A stretch of 64,000 bases of DNA from Catenovulum agarivorans DS-2 (GTDB lineage: Bacteria; Pseudomonadota; Gammaproteobacteria; Enterobacterales; Alteromonadaceae): positions 62,001 through 126,000 of the forward strand of contig NZ_ARZY01000004.1 in NCBI RefSeq assembly GCF_000568405.1, given 5' to 3'. The position numbers were made by a program, and so were the translations under genes. The notes beneath the pieces were generated by a model. That model was given only the letters and a program-made list of their open reading frames with translations. It was not told the DNA's origin and searched no databases. Shown here piece after piece: positions 9,579 through 18,944 of this stretch (the stretch's first letter is position 1; the number at the start of each line of letters is the position of its first letter).

Positions 9579-10537
9579 AACGATTAATTCCTGTATTACG
9601 AGCTGATGAGGTTGAGTTAGACCTCATTATGCTGATTAGAACCATATTAGCTGCAACAAAAGAAATTTCTTTTCGTGTCAGTCAAGGCGCGTTAGGTGGA
9701 GTGTTGGGTTCTACTTTGGATGAGAACATTCAGGGTGAAACGCAAAAGAAATTGGACGTTATTGCCAATCAGTTGTTTAAAGACATGCTGTTAAACGAAG
9801 GCAATGTAAAATCTTTTGCTTCTGAAGAAGAAGACACTGTAGTGGCAGTACACGATAATGGTAAATTTGTTGTTGCGTTCGACCCGCTAGACGGCTCGAG
9901 CAATATTGATATTAATGGCCAAATCGGTACTATTTTTACCATTTTCCCTGCGATAGACTCATTAGCGGCAGATGATGAAAAACAATTCTTACGCAAAGGT
10001 CATGAACAAGTCGCTGCTGGTTACGTGTTGTATGGTCCATCGACCATGCTGGTATTGTCGACAGGCAAACAAACCCGTTGTTTTACTCTAGATAGAACCC
10101 ATGGCGGTTATTTGTTAACGCATGAGGAGATGCAGGTGCCTGCTGATGCTTGTGAGTTTTCGATTAACATGTCTAACTATTCTAAATGGCCACAATATAT
10201 TCAACAATATATTGACGGGCTGATTTCCCCTAAAGGTGATGGCGCTCCCGAGTATAATATGCGTTGGAATGGGGCCATGGTGGGAGATATTCATAGAATT
10301 TTAACCCGTGGTGGTATTTTCTTGTATCCACAGAATGCACTTAAGCAAGGTGATACTGGTAAGTTACGCTTGTTGTATGAAGCAATGCCAATGGCAATGT
10401 TGATTGAAGGCGCTGGCGGTTTAGCCAGTTCGGGGACGCAAGATATAATGCAAACCCGGTTAACACAATTACACCAAAGAGTTCCTGTGATTATGGGATC
10501 AAAAAAAGAAGTTGAGGCTTGTTTGTCAATTTGTTGA
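9575..10537 (+). CDS. fbp: Fructose-1,6-bisphosphatase class I
   Basis: Hydrolyses fructose-1,6-bisphosphate to fructose-6-phosphate, the irreversible step of gluconeogenesis. The 320-residue protein has the metal-binding signature FDPLDGSSNID and the substrate-site stretch MRWNGAMVGDIHRIL, plus the C-terminal EGAGGLASSG of class I enzymes. Start and the aldolase stop overlap (ATGA). Its presence downstream of an alginate cluster suggests that growth on uronates, which enter at pyruvate and GAP, demands induced gluconeogenesis. AMP regulation is known for E. coli Fbp; nothing in this sequence tests that. Confidence 0.95.
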   Translation: MKRLIPVLRADEVELDLIMLIRTILAATKEISFRVSQGALGGVLGSTLDENIQGETQKKLDVIANQLFKDMLLNEGNVKSFASEEEDTVVAVHDNGKFVVAFDPLDGSSNIDINGQIGTIFTIFPAIDSLAADDEKQFLRKGHEQVAAGYVLYGPSTMLVLSTGKQTRCFTLDRTHGGYLLTHEEMQVPADACEFSINMSNYSKWPQYIQQYIDGLISPKGDGAPEYNMRWNGAMVGDIHRILTRGGIFLYPQNALKQGDTGKLRLLYEAMPMAMLIEGAGGLASSGTQDIMQTRLTQLHQRVPVIMGSKKEVEACLSIC

Positions 10538-10556
10538 GGCTATCTATACTTGTTAG

Positions 10557-11753
10557 ATGAAGCAAATATTTCGCCATATATCTAGTTTAAAGCACACAAG
10601 TCGGTTGTTGCTGACTTGTATGCTTTTTATACTATCCTCTTTTGAACTGGCCGCTAAGCTGCGAATGGCTTGGTTTGTCCCGCTTGATTTATCCAACGAA
10701 AAAATTATCTTCGGTGATGGCAACGAATTTTGGAAACATACCCACCAATTTACTGCCAAGGCAGCTAAAGATTTAGGCATAGAATTAGTTATGGTTGATT
10801 TTAATCGCAACCGATTTAATTATGTTGAGCGTGCTCGAGATGTTGCTTCTGGCAAGTATGGCAAAATAGACGCTGTCATTTTTTATAATTATTTAAACAA
10901 AGGTAGCATAGTGTTAGATATATTTGAGCGTGCTGCCATCCCATCTATCAGTATTATTACCAATTTTATCGACCAAAATACAGGTATAAATCAAGCTGCT
11001 GTTGGTCGACCTCGAGCTTTGTTTAAGCATTGGATCGCTGAGTTTGAAACCAATGATCTGAAAGCTGGTCGTGATTTAATGCATGACTTAGTTGAGCGAT
11101 ATCAAAGCGAAAACCCGGTTGATGATCAATTGATTAAAGTTATTGCGATAGCTGGCGAGCGCACGCACAGCGCTAGCGTATTACGTAAAAAAGGTTTGTA
11201 CCAAGCACTGGATGATTTGCCCAATGTTAAATTGGTGCAATTAATTGAGGGGAGTTGGTCAAGACTTCGTGCCCAAGAGGTCTTGCCAAAGCTATTACGT
11301 CGACATGGTGAAATACAAATTGTTTGGTGTGCAAATGACGAACTGGCTATGGGCGCGATAGCTGGCTTGTCTGATGCAAAGTTGGATAGGGCTAACATTA
11401 TGGTCGGTGGGGTAGATTGGAACTCTGAAGCACTACAAGCAATAGAGCGCAATAGATTAAAAGTTTCATATGGTGGCCACTTTCTGCAAGGGGCATACGC
11501 GTTAACTTTATTATACGATTATTTAAATGGCTTAGACTTTGCGGCTGATGCAGGCGTGAGCTTTAGGTTGGATTTAGAAAAAGTGGATAGAAGTTCCCTG
11601 CATTTGTATAAGCACAATAATGAATATTTTTCGCTACAACAGGTGAACTTCTTAAAAATGTCGCGTTACTATCAGAAAGTACAGCTAAATGACACGACAG
11701 AGTATTCGTTTAATTATTTAGATTATTTGGTTACTAATGCTTCGCAACATTAA
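10557..11753 (+). CDS. Orphan periplasmic sugar-binding-like protein (type I PBP fold)
   Basis: Exported protein of 398 residues with a hydrophobic leader (about residues 15-34, LLLTCMLFILSSFELAA). The mature part has the pattern of LacI/ribose-binding periplasmic proteins: an opening beta strand RMAWFVPLD, repeated Rossmann-like units, RDVASGKYGKIDAVIFYN, VIAIAGERTHSASVLRKKGLYQAL and WCANDELAMGAIAGL. Such proteins either feed ABC importers or act as ligand sensors for histidine kinases or chemoreceptors. No ABC permease, ATPase, kinase or chemoreceptor is nearby, so it is an orphan. It lies 19 bases after fbp and probably belongs to the same operon, perhaps sensing uronate-derived sugars (inference). 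No strong ribosome site is visible. Confidence 0.72.
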   Translation: MKQIFRHISSLKHTSRLLLTCMLFILSSFELAAKLRMAWFVPLDLSNEKIIFGDGNEFWKHTHQFTAKAAKDLGIELVMVDFNRNRFNYVERARDVASGKYGKIDAVIFYNYLNKGSIVLDIFERAAIPSISIITNFIDQNTGINQAAVGRPRALFKHWIAEFETNDLKAGRDLMHDLVERYQSENPVDDQLIKVIAIAGERTHSASVLRKKGLYQALDDLPNVKLVQLIEGSWSRLRAQEVLPKLLRRHGEIQIVWCANDELAMGAIAGLSDAKLDRANIMVGGVDWNSEALQAIERNRLKVSYGGHFLQGAYALTLLYDYLNGLDFAADAGVSFRLDLEKVDRSSLHLYKHNNEYFSLQQVNFLKMSRYYQKVQLNDTTEYSFNYLDYLVTNASQH

Positions 11754-12606
11754 ACCATAAACGTTGATCATCAATAGGGGTTTGCGGCGGTAAATATGGA
11801 TTGTTCAATTTAATGACTTTACGATTTTGAATATTGCTCAGCTCTAAAGCATCTTTAATTAATGGGTGATTGTACATATAGTCGTCAAATGAACCATCTT
11901 CGATTGCTTGCTGTAAGCCTGCTGTAATCTCGTGGTAAAGCGCTGTATTGTCTTTGTTGACAAAGAAGTAGGCTGGCAGGGTATACATTAAGATGAGATT
12001 GTCCTCGACACTCAAACCAAGCTCTGGGAATTTTTGTTTTTCTGCAAATGCGGAATAAACGCTGCGCGGAAAGTAGTCAAACCTTTCACCTTCGAGCATA
12101 TAGAACAAATTGCCAAATTTGTTCGCCGTTACCACTGGCAAATCAGCTTGTTGTAAAATTTGTGTATCTACCCAAGTGCGCACTTGTCCAGCAGTTAAGT
12201 TAGCAAGATCTTCAACTGAATGCACATGCTCAAAGTGTTGCTGATTTTCCGGTTTGATTAAAAAAATTCTATAGCCGAGTAAGCCCTTAAATAACGGAAC
12301 TCTGATGGGCTGAAAATTTTGCTCGTACTGGCTAGAAGTCCCAACCCAAGCAACATGAACATTATTGCTTCCTAGGTCAGACATTAATTTTTGCTGGGTT
12401 AAATAAGTGGGTGATTCATTGAGCTGATAGTTGTGTGCCGAGTAACTCAAAGCTAATTTCAACAGGCCAAACTGATATTCTTCTTTAGGCGAGTCAATTT
12501 TATTGTGTTTTATCACCACTGGCTGGTTGGCATTTACACAGCTTGACCACCATACACTTAATGCAAGTGTAAGACACAATTTGCTTTTAGATATAATGTT
12601 AAACAC
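11734..12606 (-). CDS. Orphan solute-binding protein (SBP_bac_3-like)
   Basis: Exported 290-residue protein; signal peptide with cleavage probably after CVNA (residue 26). The remainder has the layout of type II periplasmic binding proteins related to amino-acid-binding family 3: VHVAWVGTSSQYEQNFQPIRVPLFKG, a SVEDLANLTAGQVRTW segment and a late FFVNKDNTALYHEITAGLQQAIEDGSFDDYMYNH segment that is typical of this fold. No transporter partners are near. In Alteromonadales such proteins often stand alone and may act as sensors. Its 3' end overlaps the convergent PBP gene by 20 bases. Ligand unknown. Confidence 0.65.
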   Translation of the reverse strand: MFNIISKSKLCLTLALSVWWSSCVNANQPVVIKHNKIDSPKEEYQFGLLKLALSYSAHNYQLNESPTYLTQQKLMSDLGSNNVHVAWVGTSSQYEQNFQPIRVPLFKGLLGYRIFLIKPENQQHFEHVHSVEDLANLTAGQVRTWVDTQILQQADLPVVTANKFGNLFYMLEGERFDYFPRSVYSAFAEKQKFPELGLSVEDNLILMYTLPAYFFVNKDNTALYHEITAGLQQAIEDGSFDDYMYNHPLIKDALELSNIQNRKVIKLNNPYLPPQTPIDDQRLWFNVAKH

Positions 12607-12849
12607 AACTCACCTCGACTTTATCAATATAAATATCAGATTTTTCGAACTTTTTACAGAAAGTATCCATTTGTTTTACAAAAGTGCAAGCTTTCTTGTT
12701 AGTTAGCTGACACGATTATAGAATAATTGTGATTCATTTCATACCAATTTATTAAAATTGTTTGACGCTATTGTTTGTTTGTGTGATTATTTTGCTATAC
12801 ATAATTCTGGTGTTTGACGATAGCCAATTGCATTGTAACGAGGTGGACT

Positions 12850-14037
12850 ATGACCCCATTTGAATGGAATTTCCCAACAAAACTGACCTATGGACCTGGC
12901 AGAATTGATGAAGTTGGACAAATTGCTGCCGAGTTCGGTAAAAAGGCGATGATTGCTACTTATGCCAAAGGGTCTGCGCTTGATCCTGTGATTGAGCGAG
13001 TTGAAAGCTCGTTGCGCGCAGCTGGTTTGGAGGTGGTTATTTTTACAGGGATTGAACCGAATCCACGCGCTCAAACAATCGATAAAGCGACTGATATTTT
13101 TATTGCTGAGAAATGCGACCTTGTCATTGCTCTAGGCGGTGGCAGTGTAATAGATGGTTCCAAATATATCGCTGCTACCGCTTTCTCTGGCGGTAAATCT
13201 TGGGACTATGTTGTATTAGGTGAGCGTACGCCAAGAGAATATACAGGCGCATTCCCAATTATTTCTATACCAACTATTTCTGCGGCTGGCTCTGAGTGCA
13301 ACGCTGGTGGCGTTATCCAGAATGCAGAAACCAACGAAAAAAGTTTTTCGCGTTCACCATACCGCATTCCAAAAGTCGCAATTGTTGATCCCGAAATCTT
13401 AAAGTCGGTTCCTTTGCATCTAACAAAAGAAAGTTGCATAGATATATTTTCTCATTTAGTTGAGCACTATTTGTCGAGTCACGCTGAATCAGAATTTGCC
13501 GATCGAATGACCGAGGGCATGATCTTATGTTTAATGGATAACTTTGAAAAAATTGTCCAAAACATTGAAGACGTTGAGGTGCGTGGTCAACTCGCGCTGT
13601 GCTCGATTTTCGGTTGGTCAGGTATTCAAGCCCTTGGTCGCTTAGGTTGTATTCCGATGCACTCAGTTGAAATGCCACTGAGCGCTTATTATGATTTACC
13701 CCATGCTCGCGGCATGGTGGTTGTTATTCCTGCGTATTTAGAGCACATGGCTGACGCAATTCCACATAGATTTGCCAAACTTGCACGCCGATGTTTTGGG
13801 GTAACAGAAACAGATGATCTTGTGGCAGCAAAATTGCTGCACGTAAAAGTAAGAGAGTGGTTCAAGCGTATGGATGCCTTTTTAACATTGTCAGATGTTG
13901 GCATACCGGACGATAAATTTGAACAAATGGCCGATGATGTCGTGCGCATGTTTCCGGGTGGTGCACCCGAGAGCACAGCCGGACCTAGGCCCATCAGCAA
14001 AGATGAGATCGTAAGAATTTACCAACTGTGTAAATAA
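12850..14037 (+). CDS. Iron-containing alcohol dehydrogenase (YqhD/BDH-like)
   Basis: NAD(P)H-dependent alcohol/aldehyde oxidoreductase of 395 residues. It starts at the ATG at 12850, after GAGG (12840-12843); the upstream in-frame TTG at 12814 is not supported. Visible motifs: ALGGGSVIDGSK (nucleotide-binding GGGS), and metal ligands Asp and His in CIDIFSHLVEH, His in IPMHSVE, and His in DLPHARGM. The spacing of these ligands (4, then 14 between the last two) matches E. coli YqhD. It is transcribed alone, with its own terminator. Physiological substrate cannot be told; YqhD relatives detoxify short-chain aldehydes. Confidence 0.88.
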   Translation: MTPFEWNFPTKLTYGPGRIDEVGQIAAEFGKKAMIATYAKGSALDPVIERVESSLRAAGLEVVIFTGIEPNPRAQTIDKATDIFIAEKCDLVIALGGGSVIDGSKYIAATAFSGGKSWDYVVLGERTPREYTGAFPIISIPTISAAGSECNAGGVIQNAETNEKSFSRSPYRIPKVAIVDPEILKSVPLHLTKESCIDIFSHLVEHYLSSHAESEFADRMTEGMILCLMDNFEKIVQNIEDVEVRGQLALCSIFGWSGIQALGRLGCIPMHSVEMPLSAYYDLPHARGMVVVIPAYLEHMADAIPHRFAKLARRCFGVTETDDLVAAKLLHVKVREWFKRMDAFLTLSDVGIPDDKFEQMADDVVRMFPGGAPESTAGPRPISKDEIVRIYQLCK

Positions 14038-14072
14038 CTGAAACCAAGAAAGAAGTAAGATAGCCAAAAGCC

Positions 14073-14112
14073 AAAGCCACTTCTGTAGTGAGTAACAGAA
14101 GTGGCTTTTTTT
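14073..14112 (+). terminator. Terminator after the alcohol dehydrogenase gene
   Basis: AAAGCCACTTCTGT (14073-14086) pairs with ACAGAAGTGGCTTT (14095-14108), a 14-bp stem followed by a T run to 14112. It lies between convergent genes and may also weakly stop the minus-strand transcript. Confidence 0.85.
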
Positions 14113-14119
14113 GTATGCT

Positions 14120-15310
14120 TTAGCCAAATATTGAGCGCATTAAACCGACTACTTCTTCGATTTTTTTGCCGCCCATAACTTGTTTAATAATAGCCTCTCT
14201 GTTTGCTTTAACAAATGCTGGCATATCATCTTCGGCTAGTACTTTGTCTACCATTGCCGACACTGATTCTAGGCTTTTGCCGCTGCGACGTGCACTTGCT
14301 GATTTATTAACTGAGCTACTAGAGGGTTTATGCAAAGCTTTGTAGTAGTTGGATTGTTCATGCGCTTTTTCATCGGCAAACCAAAACAAATCAAGCAGTA
14401 TTGCCCTGTGCTCTAAAATAAACTGCTCGTTATCATTGTTTGCTGATGCGAGCTTCCACCATGGCATTTGTTGATAGCTTGCTACTAGGTCATTCCAATA
14501 AGATAAAAAATCCTGGTTAGATAGTCTTGCAAGACCAAACGCCGCGCAAATGCTATCGGCCTTGCTTGAATTTATACTGATAAACACGTCAGGGCGATGT
14601 AGTGCCAATAAACGTGTCGCTGGAAACAAAGGTGCTTTTTCTGGTTCAGCTTGTTGCTCAAACATGGCCACATATTGAGAGACGAAGTCTTGATAGTGCG
14701 CAAAGGTTACTTCACCTTGCAGTGGGATTGCTTGCAGCATCTTTTCTATTGCGTCTGCGTTATGCGTGACGGTCGCTAGAAAATTTTTGGCGTTGCGAAA
14801 ACCAGTGAAGTGCTCTACGTCGAAGGTGTAAATGCTAGGATCATGCTTGGCGGTATGTTTGCCAAAGTAAACCAACTGGTCTTCGCTTATTAATTGGCTA
14901 AAACTTTGTGATCTCAGCTGTGCTATATAATGTAGAAAAGCCTGTTGCTCGGACCAAATTGGTCGATTTTGCAATTCTTCTATGTTGGCAACAAATATTG
15001 GCCAAGGAGTAATTCGCAACATTTTTAATTGGCACTGGCTAATTGCTTGCTCGAGCAATTTACTTAGTTTGGCAACTACGGGCAATTGCTCTGCCTCTAG
15101 AAGCTCGTAATTGAGATGTTTGTTGCAAATTAGGTGCATGGTTTTGCACCAAGTTAAAAAATCGCTGGGGATTTCCTCTATAATGTCGTCGGTTTTTATT
15201 GCGAGCAAGTTAAGGCTAATGTCCGATATGTTTTTTAGCATATTTTGGTAAAGCTGGTTTTCGCTTTCAGGCAAGGACATTTTTACTGGGGCGGCTAGCA
15301 GTTTTTTCAT
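14120..15310 (-). CDS. Uncharacterised 396-residue protein
   Basis: I do not recognise a named family. The protein is soluble and mostly helical, with no signal peptide or membrane segment. A central stretch, about residues 225-285, reads ALFPATRLLALHRPDVFI then FGLARL and ends QMPWW; a similar ATRLLALxRPDxF...PWW pattern occurs, as I recall, in proteins associated with restriction or DNA-targeting systems, but I cannot confirm a relation. The C-terminal 60 residues are Ser/Lys-rich (SSSSVNKSASARRSGKS) then helical. It is monocistronic, convergent with the alcohol dehydrogenase and divergent from bax. No good ribosome site precedes the ATG at 15310; ATG at 15280 is an alternative start. Confidence 0.6.
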   Translation of the reverse strand: MKKLLAAPVKMSLPESENQLYQNMLKNISDISLNLLAIKTDDIIEEIPSDFLTWCKTMHLICNKHLNYELLEAEQLPVVAKLSKLLEQAISQCQLKMLRITPWPIFVANIEELQNRPIWSEQQAFLHYIAQLRSQSFSQLISEDQLVYFGKHTAKHDPSIYTFDVEHFTGFRNAKNFLATVTHNADAIEKMLQAIPLQGEVTFAHYQDFVSQYVAMFEQQAEPEKAPLFPATRLLALHRPDVFISINSSKADSICAAFGLARLSNQDFLSYWNDLVASYQQMPWWKLASANNDNEQFILEHRAILLDLFWFADEKAHEQSNYYKALHKPSSSSVNKSASARRSGKSLESVSAMVDKVLAEDDMPAFVKANREAIIKQVMGGKKIEEVVGLMRSIFG

Positions 15311-15475
15311 TTAGTTAATTAATCATGCGCAGTGAAAGGGCCGCTGATGATACGGATTCATTGGCTTGGTGCAAGTAGCAAGCTAGTGAATCTGCTATAT
15401 TTTAGTTTAACTGGGTGATAAATCGCCAACCTAGTGTTGTTTATGTAATAAGTGTATTTCAATCAGGAAAATTTA

Positions 15476-16297
15476 ATGTTTAAGTTTGATAATATTTTTT
15501 TCAATAGTCTGTTGATCGCCATTGCTGTTTTGTTATTGATTGACTTTACAACAGATATTAACAAGTCAGGTCGTCAAACGAGTGAAGACACAGACCCTGA
15601 AGCGCCTTATTCTCTATTAGATGAAGATATTAAACTGCCGAGTAGCAAGCCAAGTTTTAAAAAATATCCCGCGGGTGGTCAACGCAAGAAGGTTTTTTTT
15701 GACTATTTTCTGCCCATTGTTAAGCATACCAATCAGCAATTACTAAAGTTACGTGCTCGTCTTGTCGAGCTTGAGCAAATCAAAACTGACTTGACCAATC
15801 AACAAGTTCGTTTTGTTAAAAAGACAGCAGACAAATATGGACTTGATGTTTTCTCGATTGAAAATGAGCAAGACTGGCAAGTGTTAATTCGACGGGTTGA
15901 TTTGGTGCCGCCTTCTTTGGCGCTTGCTCAAGCTGCCAACGAGAGCGCATGGGGGACATCTCGTTTTGCATTGCAAGGGAATAACTTTTTTGGTCAATGG
16001 TGTTTTAAAAAGGGTTGTGGCTTAGTACCGCTCAGTCGGGGTGAAGAGCAAACTCATGAAGTTGCAAAATTTTCTAGCCCGCAGCATTCTGTTGAGCGGT
16101 ATATACATAACCTTAATACGCATCCGGCATATACACAGCTGCGTATAATGCGAGAGAAATTGCGTCGTCAGCAAAATAGCATCACGGGTATCAAGTTATC
16201 TGAGGGCCTTATGAAATATTCTGAACGAGGTGAAGCTTATATAGAAGAGCTACAAGAGATGATTCGATTTAACAAATTAGATCGATTAGATCGCTAA
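15476..16297 (+). CDS. bax: Bax-like glucosaminidase-domain protein
   Basis: Envelope protein of 273 residues with an N-terminal membrane anchor (about residues 8-24, FNSLLIAIAVLLLIDF) and a C-terminal mannosyl-glycoprotein endo-beta-N-acetylglucosaminidase domain. Key motif LALAQAANESAWGTSRFALQ holds the catalytic Glu; NNFFGQWCFKKGCG and SPQHSVERYIHNLNTHPAY are typical of Bax from enterobacteria. It probably cuts the glycan strand of peptidoglycan. ATG at 15476 is used because AGGA stands 8 bases before it; the GTG at 15452 has no such site. Confidence 0.85.
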   Translation: MFKFDNIFFNSLLIAIAVLLLIDFTTDINKSGRQTSEDTDPEAPYSLLDEDIKLPSSKPSFKKYPAGGQRKKVFFDYFLPIVKHTNQQLLKLRARLVELEQIKTDLTNQQVRFVKKTADKYGLDVFSIENEQDWQVLIRRVDLVPPSLALAQAANESAWGTSRFALQGNNFFGQWCFKKGCGLVPLSRGEEQTHEVAKFSSPQHSVERYIHNLNTHPAYTQLRIMREKLRRQQNSITGIKLSEGLMKYSERGEAYIEELQEMIRFNKLDRLDR

Positions 16298-16306
16298 TTG
16301 TTCATT

Positions 16307-16332
16307 GGCGTTTCTTTTGCGGAAGAAATGCC
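16307..16332 (+). terminator. Hairpin downstream of bax
   Basis: GGCGTTTCTT (16307-16316) pairs with AAGAAATGCC (16323-16332), with one mismatch. The following bases are A/T-rich but not a T run, so it is a weak or factor-assisted terminator. Confidence 0.4.
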
Positions 16333-16531
16333 GAATTAAAGCTTTAAGTTAGTTGATTTGTGACATTTAATGTCAAAAAAACAGATTATTTTTAAATCTA
16401 ACGCTGTCTTTCTTTTCAATTGCTCGTTTACCTTGTATCCTATCGCGCATTATATACCCAAGTTATCTGAAGAACTGATTTCTGCGGAGTTTTGGTATAA
16501 ATTCTTGACACATAATTAGTAGAGTAAAACA

Positions 16532-18619
16532 ATGACTGATTTATCTAAATATAGAAATATTGGTATTTTTGCCCACGTTGATGCGGGTAAAACAACCACG
16601 ACAGAACGTATTCTTAAGTTAACCGGTAAAATCCATAAAATTGGTGATACTCATGACGGTTCAACGACTACGGATTTTATGGAACAAGAAGCTGAGCGTG
16701 GTATTACAATTCAATCAGCAGCAACTACATGTTTCTGGAATGATCACCGTTTAAATATCATCGATACCCCTGGACACGTTGACTTCACAGTAGAAGTATA
16801 CCGTTCATTAAAAGTTCTTGATGGTGGTATTGGTGTATTCTGTGGTTCTGGTGGTGTTGAACCACAATCAGAAACCAACTGGCGTTACGCAAATGATGCA
16901 GAAGTATCTCGTTTGATCTTCGTAAATAAATTAGACCGTATGGGCGCTGATTTCTATCGCGTTGTTGATCAAGTTAAGAACGTACTTGCTGCTAACCCAC
17001 TAGTTATGACTTTACCAATTGGTATTGAAGATGACTTTAGCGGTGTTGTTGATGTATTAGAGCAAAAAGCTTATATTTGGGATGATAGTGGTTTACCTGA
17101 AAACTATGAAGTTACTGAAATTCCAGAAGAGTATAAAGAAAAAGCTGCTGAGTATCGTGAAATGTTGATCGAAACTGCAGTAGAGCAAGATGATGACATA
17201 ATGATGGCTTATATGGATGGTGAAGAGCCAACTTTAGAGCAAATCAAAGAGTGTATCAAAAAAGGTACTCATAACTTATCTTTCTTCCCAACTTTCTGTG
17301 GTTCTGCATACAAGAACAAAGGTATTCAATTAGTATTGAACGCGGTTACTGATTATTTACCGTCGCCTACAGAAGTTGAGCCACAAGACTTAACTGACGA
17401 AGAAACGGGTGAGCCTACAGGTGAAAAAGCAATCGTTTCTGTTGACGAGCCTTTCCGTGCATTAGCATTCAAAATTATGGATGACAGATTCGGTGCATTA
17501 ACCTTTATTCGTATTTACTCTGGTAAATTAAATAAAGGTGACACTATCCTTAACTCTGCTACTGGTAAAACTGAGCGTGTTGGCCGTATGGTTGAAATGC
17601 ATGCTGATGAGCGTACTGAGTTAACTTCTGCACAAGCGGGTGACATCATCGCGGTTGTTGGTATGAAGAATGTACAAACTGGTCACACTTTGTGTGATCC
17701 TAAAAATGCTTGTACTCTTGAACCTATGATCTTCCCAGATCCAGTAATCTCAATTGCGGTTGCACCTCGTGATAAAGGTTCAACTGAAAAAATGGGTATT
17801 GCGATTGGTAAAATGGTTGCAGAAGATCCATCTTTCCAAGTTGAAACTGACGAAGATTCAGGTGAAACCATCCTTAAAGGTATGGGTGAGCTTCACTTAG
17901 ACATCAAAGTTGACATCTTGAAGCGTACTTACGGTGTTGAATTAAATGTTGGTCAGCCTCAAGTTGCTTACCGTGAAACTATTACTCAAGCAATTGAAGA
18001 TAGCTACACGCATAAGAAACAATCTGGTGGTTCAGGTCAGTTTGGTAAAATCGACTACCGTATCAAGCCAGGTGAGCCAAATTCAGGCTTCAAATTTGAG
18101 TCTACTGTTGTTGGTGGTAACGTTCCTAAAGAATTCTTCCCAGCAATCGAGAAAGGCTTTAAAGAGATGATGAATCAAGGTGTTTTAGCCGGATTCCCAA
18201 CTCTAGACGTTGAAATCGAATTATTCGATGGTGCATACCACGCAGTTGACTCATCAGCAATCGCGTTTGAAATCGCTGCTAAAGGCGCTTTCCGTCAATC
18301 AATGAAAAAAGCTGGTCCTCAATTACTTGAGCCAGTAATGAAAGTTGACGTATTTACACCTGAAGATCATGTTGGTGACGTAATCGGTGATATCAACCGT
18401 CGTCGTGGTATGATCAAAGACCAAGAAGCTGGTGCAACTGGTGTTCGTGTTAAAGCTGACGTTCCATTATCAGAAATGTTCGGTTATATCGGTCACTTGC
18501 GTACTATGACATCTGGTCGTGGTCAATTCTCTATGGAATTCTCACACTACGCAGCATGTCCACAAAACGTAGCAGACGCTGTAATTGCAGCTGAAAAAGA
18601 GAAAAAAGAAGCTAAATAA
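16532..18619 (+). CDS. fusA: Elongation factor G, stand-alone copy
   Basis: Translational GTPase of 695 residues catalysing ribosomal translocation or recycling. G1 motif [10 protein letters not shown]2 [12 protein letters not shown]3 DTPGH and G4 NKLDRMGAD are intact, and domain IV-V sequences ([32 protein letters not shown]) are complete. It is not in the rpsL-rpsG-fusA-tuf operon, so it is likely the second EF-G known in many Alteromonadales, Vibrio and Pseudomonas (fusA2/fusB). Codon choice is strongly biased to GGT, CGT and GAA, a mark of high expression. It has its own terminator. Whether it does elongation, recycling or both cannot be read from sequence alone. Confidence 0.93.
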   Translation: MTDLSKYRNIGIFAHVDAGKTTTTERILKLTGKIHKIGDTHDGSTTTDFMEQEAERGITIQSAATTCFWNDHRLNIIDTPGHVDFTVEVYRSLKVLDGGIGVFCGSGGVEPQSETNWRYANDAEVSRLIFVNKLDRMGADFYRVVDQVKNVLAANPLVMTLPIGIEDDFSGVVDVLEQKAYIWDDSGLPENYEVTEIPEEYKEKAAEYREMLIETAVEQDDDIMMAYMDGEEPTLEQIKECIKKGTHNLSFFPTFCGSAYKNKGIQLVLNAVTDYLPSPTEVEPQDLTDEETGEPTGEKAIVSVDEPFRALAFKIMDDRFGALTFIRIYSGKLNKGDTILNSATGKTERVGRMVEMHADERTELTSAQAGDIIAVVGMKNVQTGHTLCDPKNACTLEPMIFPDPVISIAVAPRDKGSTEKMGIAIGKMVAEDPSFQVETDEDSGETILKGMGELHLDIKVDILKRTYGVELNVGQPQVAYRETITQAIEDSYTHKKQSGGSGQFGKIDYRIKPGEPNSGFKFESTVVGGNVPKEFFPAIEKGFKEMMNQGVLAGFPTLDVEIELFDGAYHAVDSSAIAFEIAAKGAFRQSMKKAGPQLLEPVMKVDVFTPEDHVGDVIGDINRRRGMIKDQEAGATGVRVKADVPLSEMFGYIGHLRTMTSGRGQFSMEFSHYAACPQNVADAVIAAEKEKKEAK

Positions 18620-18645
18620 TTAAGCCTCTATTGATTCTTTGATGG

Positions 18646-18677
18646 GCCCTGCTGTTGAAAAACAGCAGGGCTTTTTT
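18646..18677 (+). terminator. Terminator after fusA
   Basis: GCCCTGCTGTT (18646-18656) pairs perfectly with AACAGCAGGGC (18661-18671) around GAAA, followed by TTTTTT. Textbook intrinsic terminator with a GNRA-type loop. Confidence 0.95.
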
Positions 18678-18944
18678 GTATTTGCTGCTATTCTTACACT
18701 CGAATACTATTTTGTTTTTGCTATTGGATAGTAAAACATTCACACGCTTTCGTTAATTTGTTCATCAGAACACTGAGCACAAATCAAATTGGTTATCTTG
18801 CGTTCGTTTTGTGTGCAAATGATCATAAATGCCATTTATCAAGAGAATTATGTTAATAAAACGTTTTTTACCTCTTGGATAAATCTGGTATCTTAATGCT
18901 CTAATTATACTTATATCACTGTAATAACTAATGGATTCAACAGT
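18678..18944 (+). other. Intergenic region upstream of the mrp operon
   Basis: About 270 A/T-rich bases with no supported gene. It must hold the mrp promoter; TTGGAT near 18876 and A/T-rich -10-like words near 18900 are seen but no convincing pair at 16-18 bases. No riboswitch-like structure recognised. Confidence 0.5.

Noticed and set aside
12728-12743. CRP-like site TGTGA-N6-TCATA before the alcohol dehydrogenase gene
   Set aside because: Only one half-site is exact and no matching promoter is clear; could be chance in A/T-rich DNA.
13313-14000. Minus-strand frames opposite the alcohol dehydrogenase gene
   Set aside because: They are antisense shadows of a clear, conserved enzyme.
15452-15475. 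Longer N-terminus for the Bax-like protein from GTG at 15452
   Set aside because: AGGA is placed for the ATG at 15476, not for the GTG.
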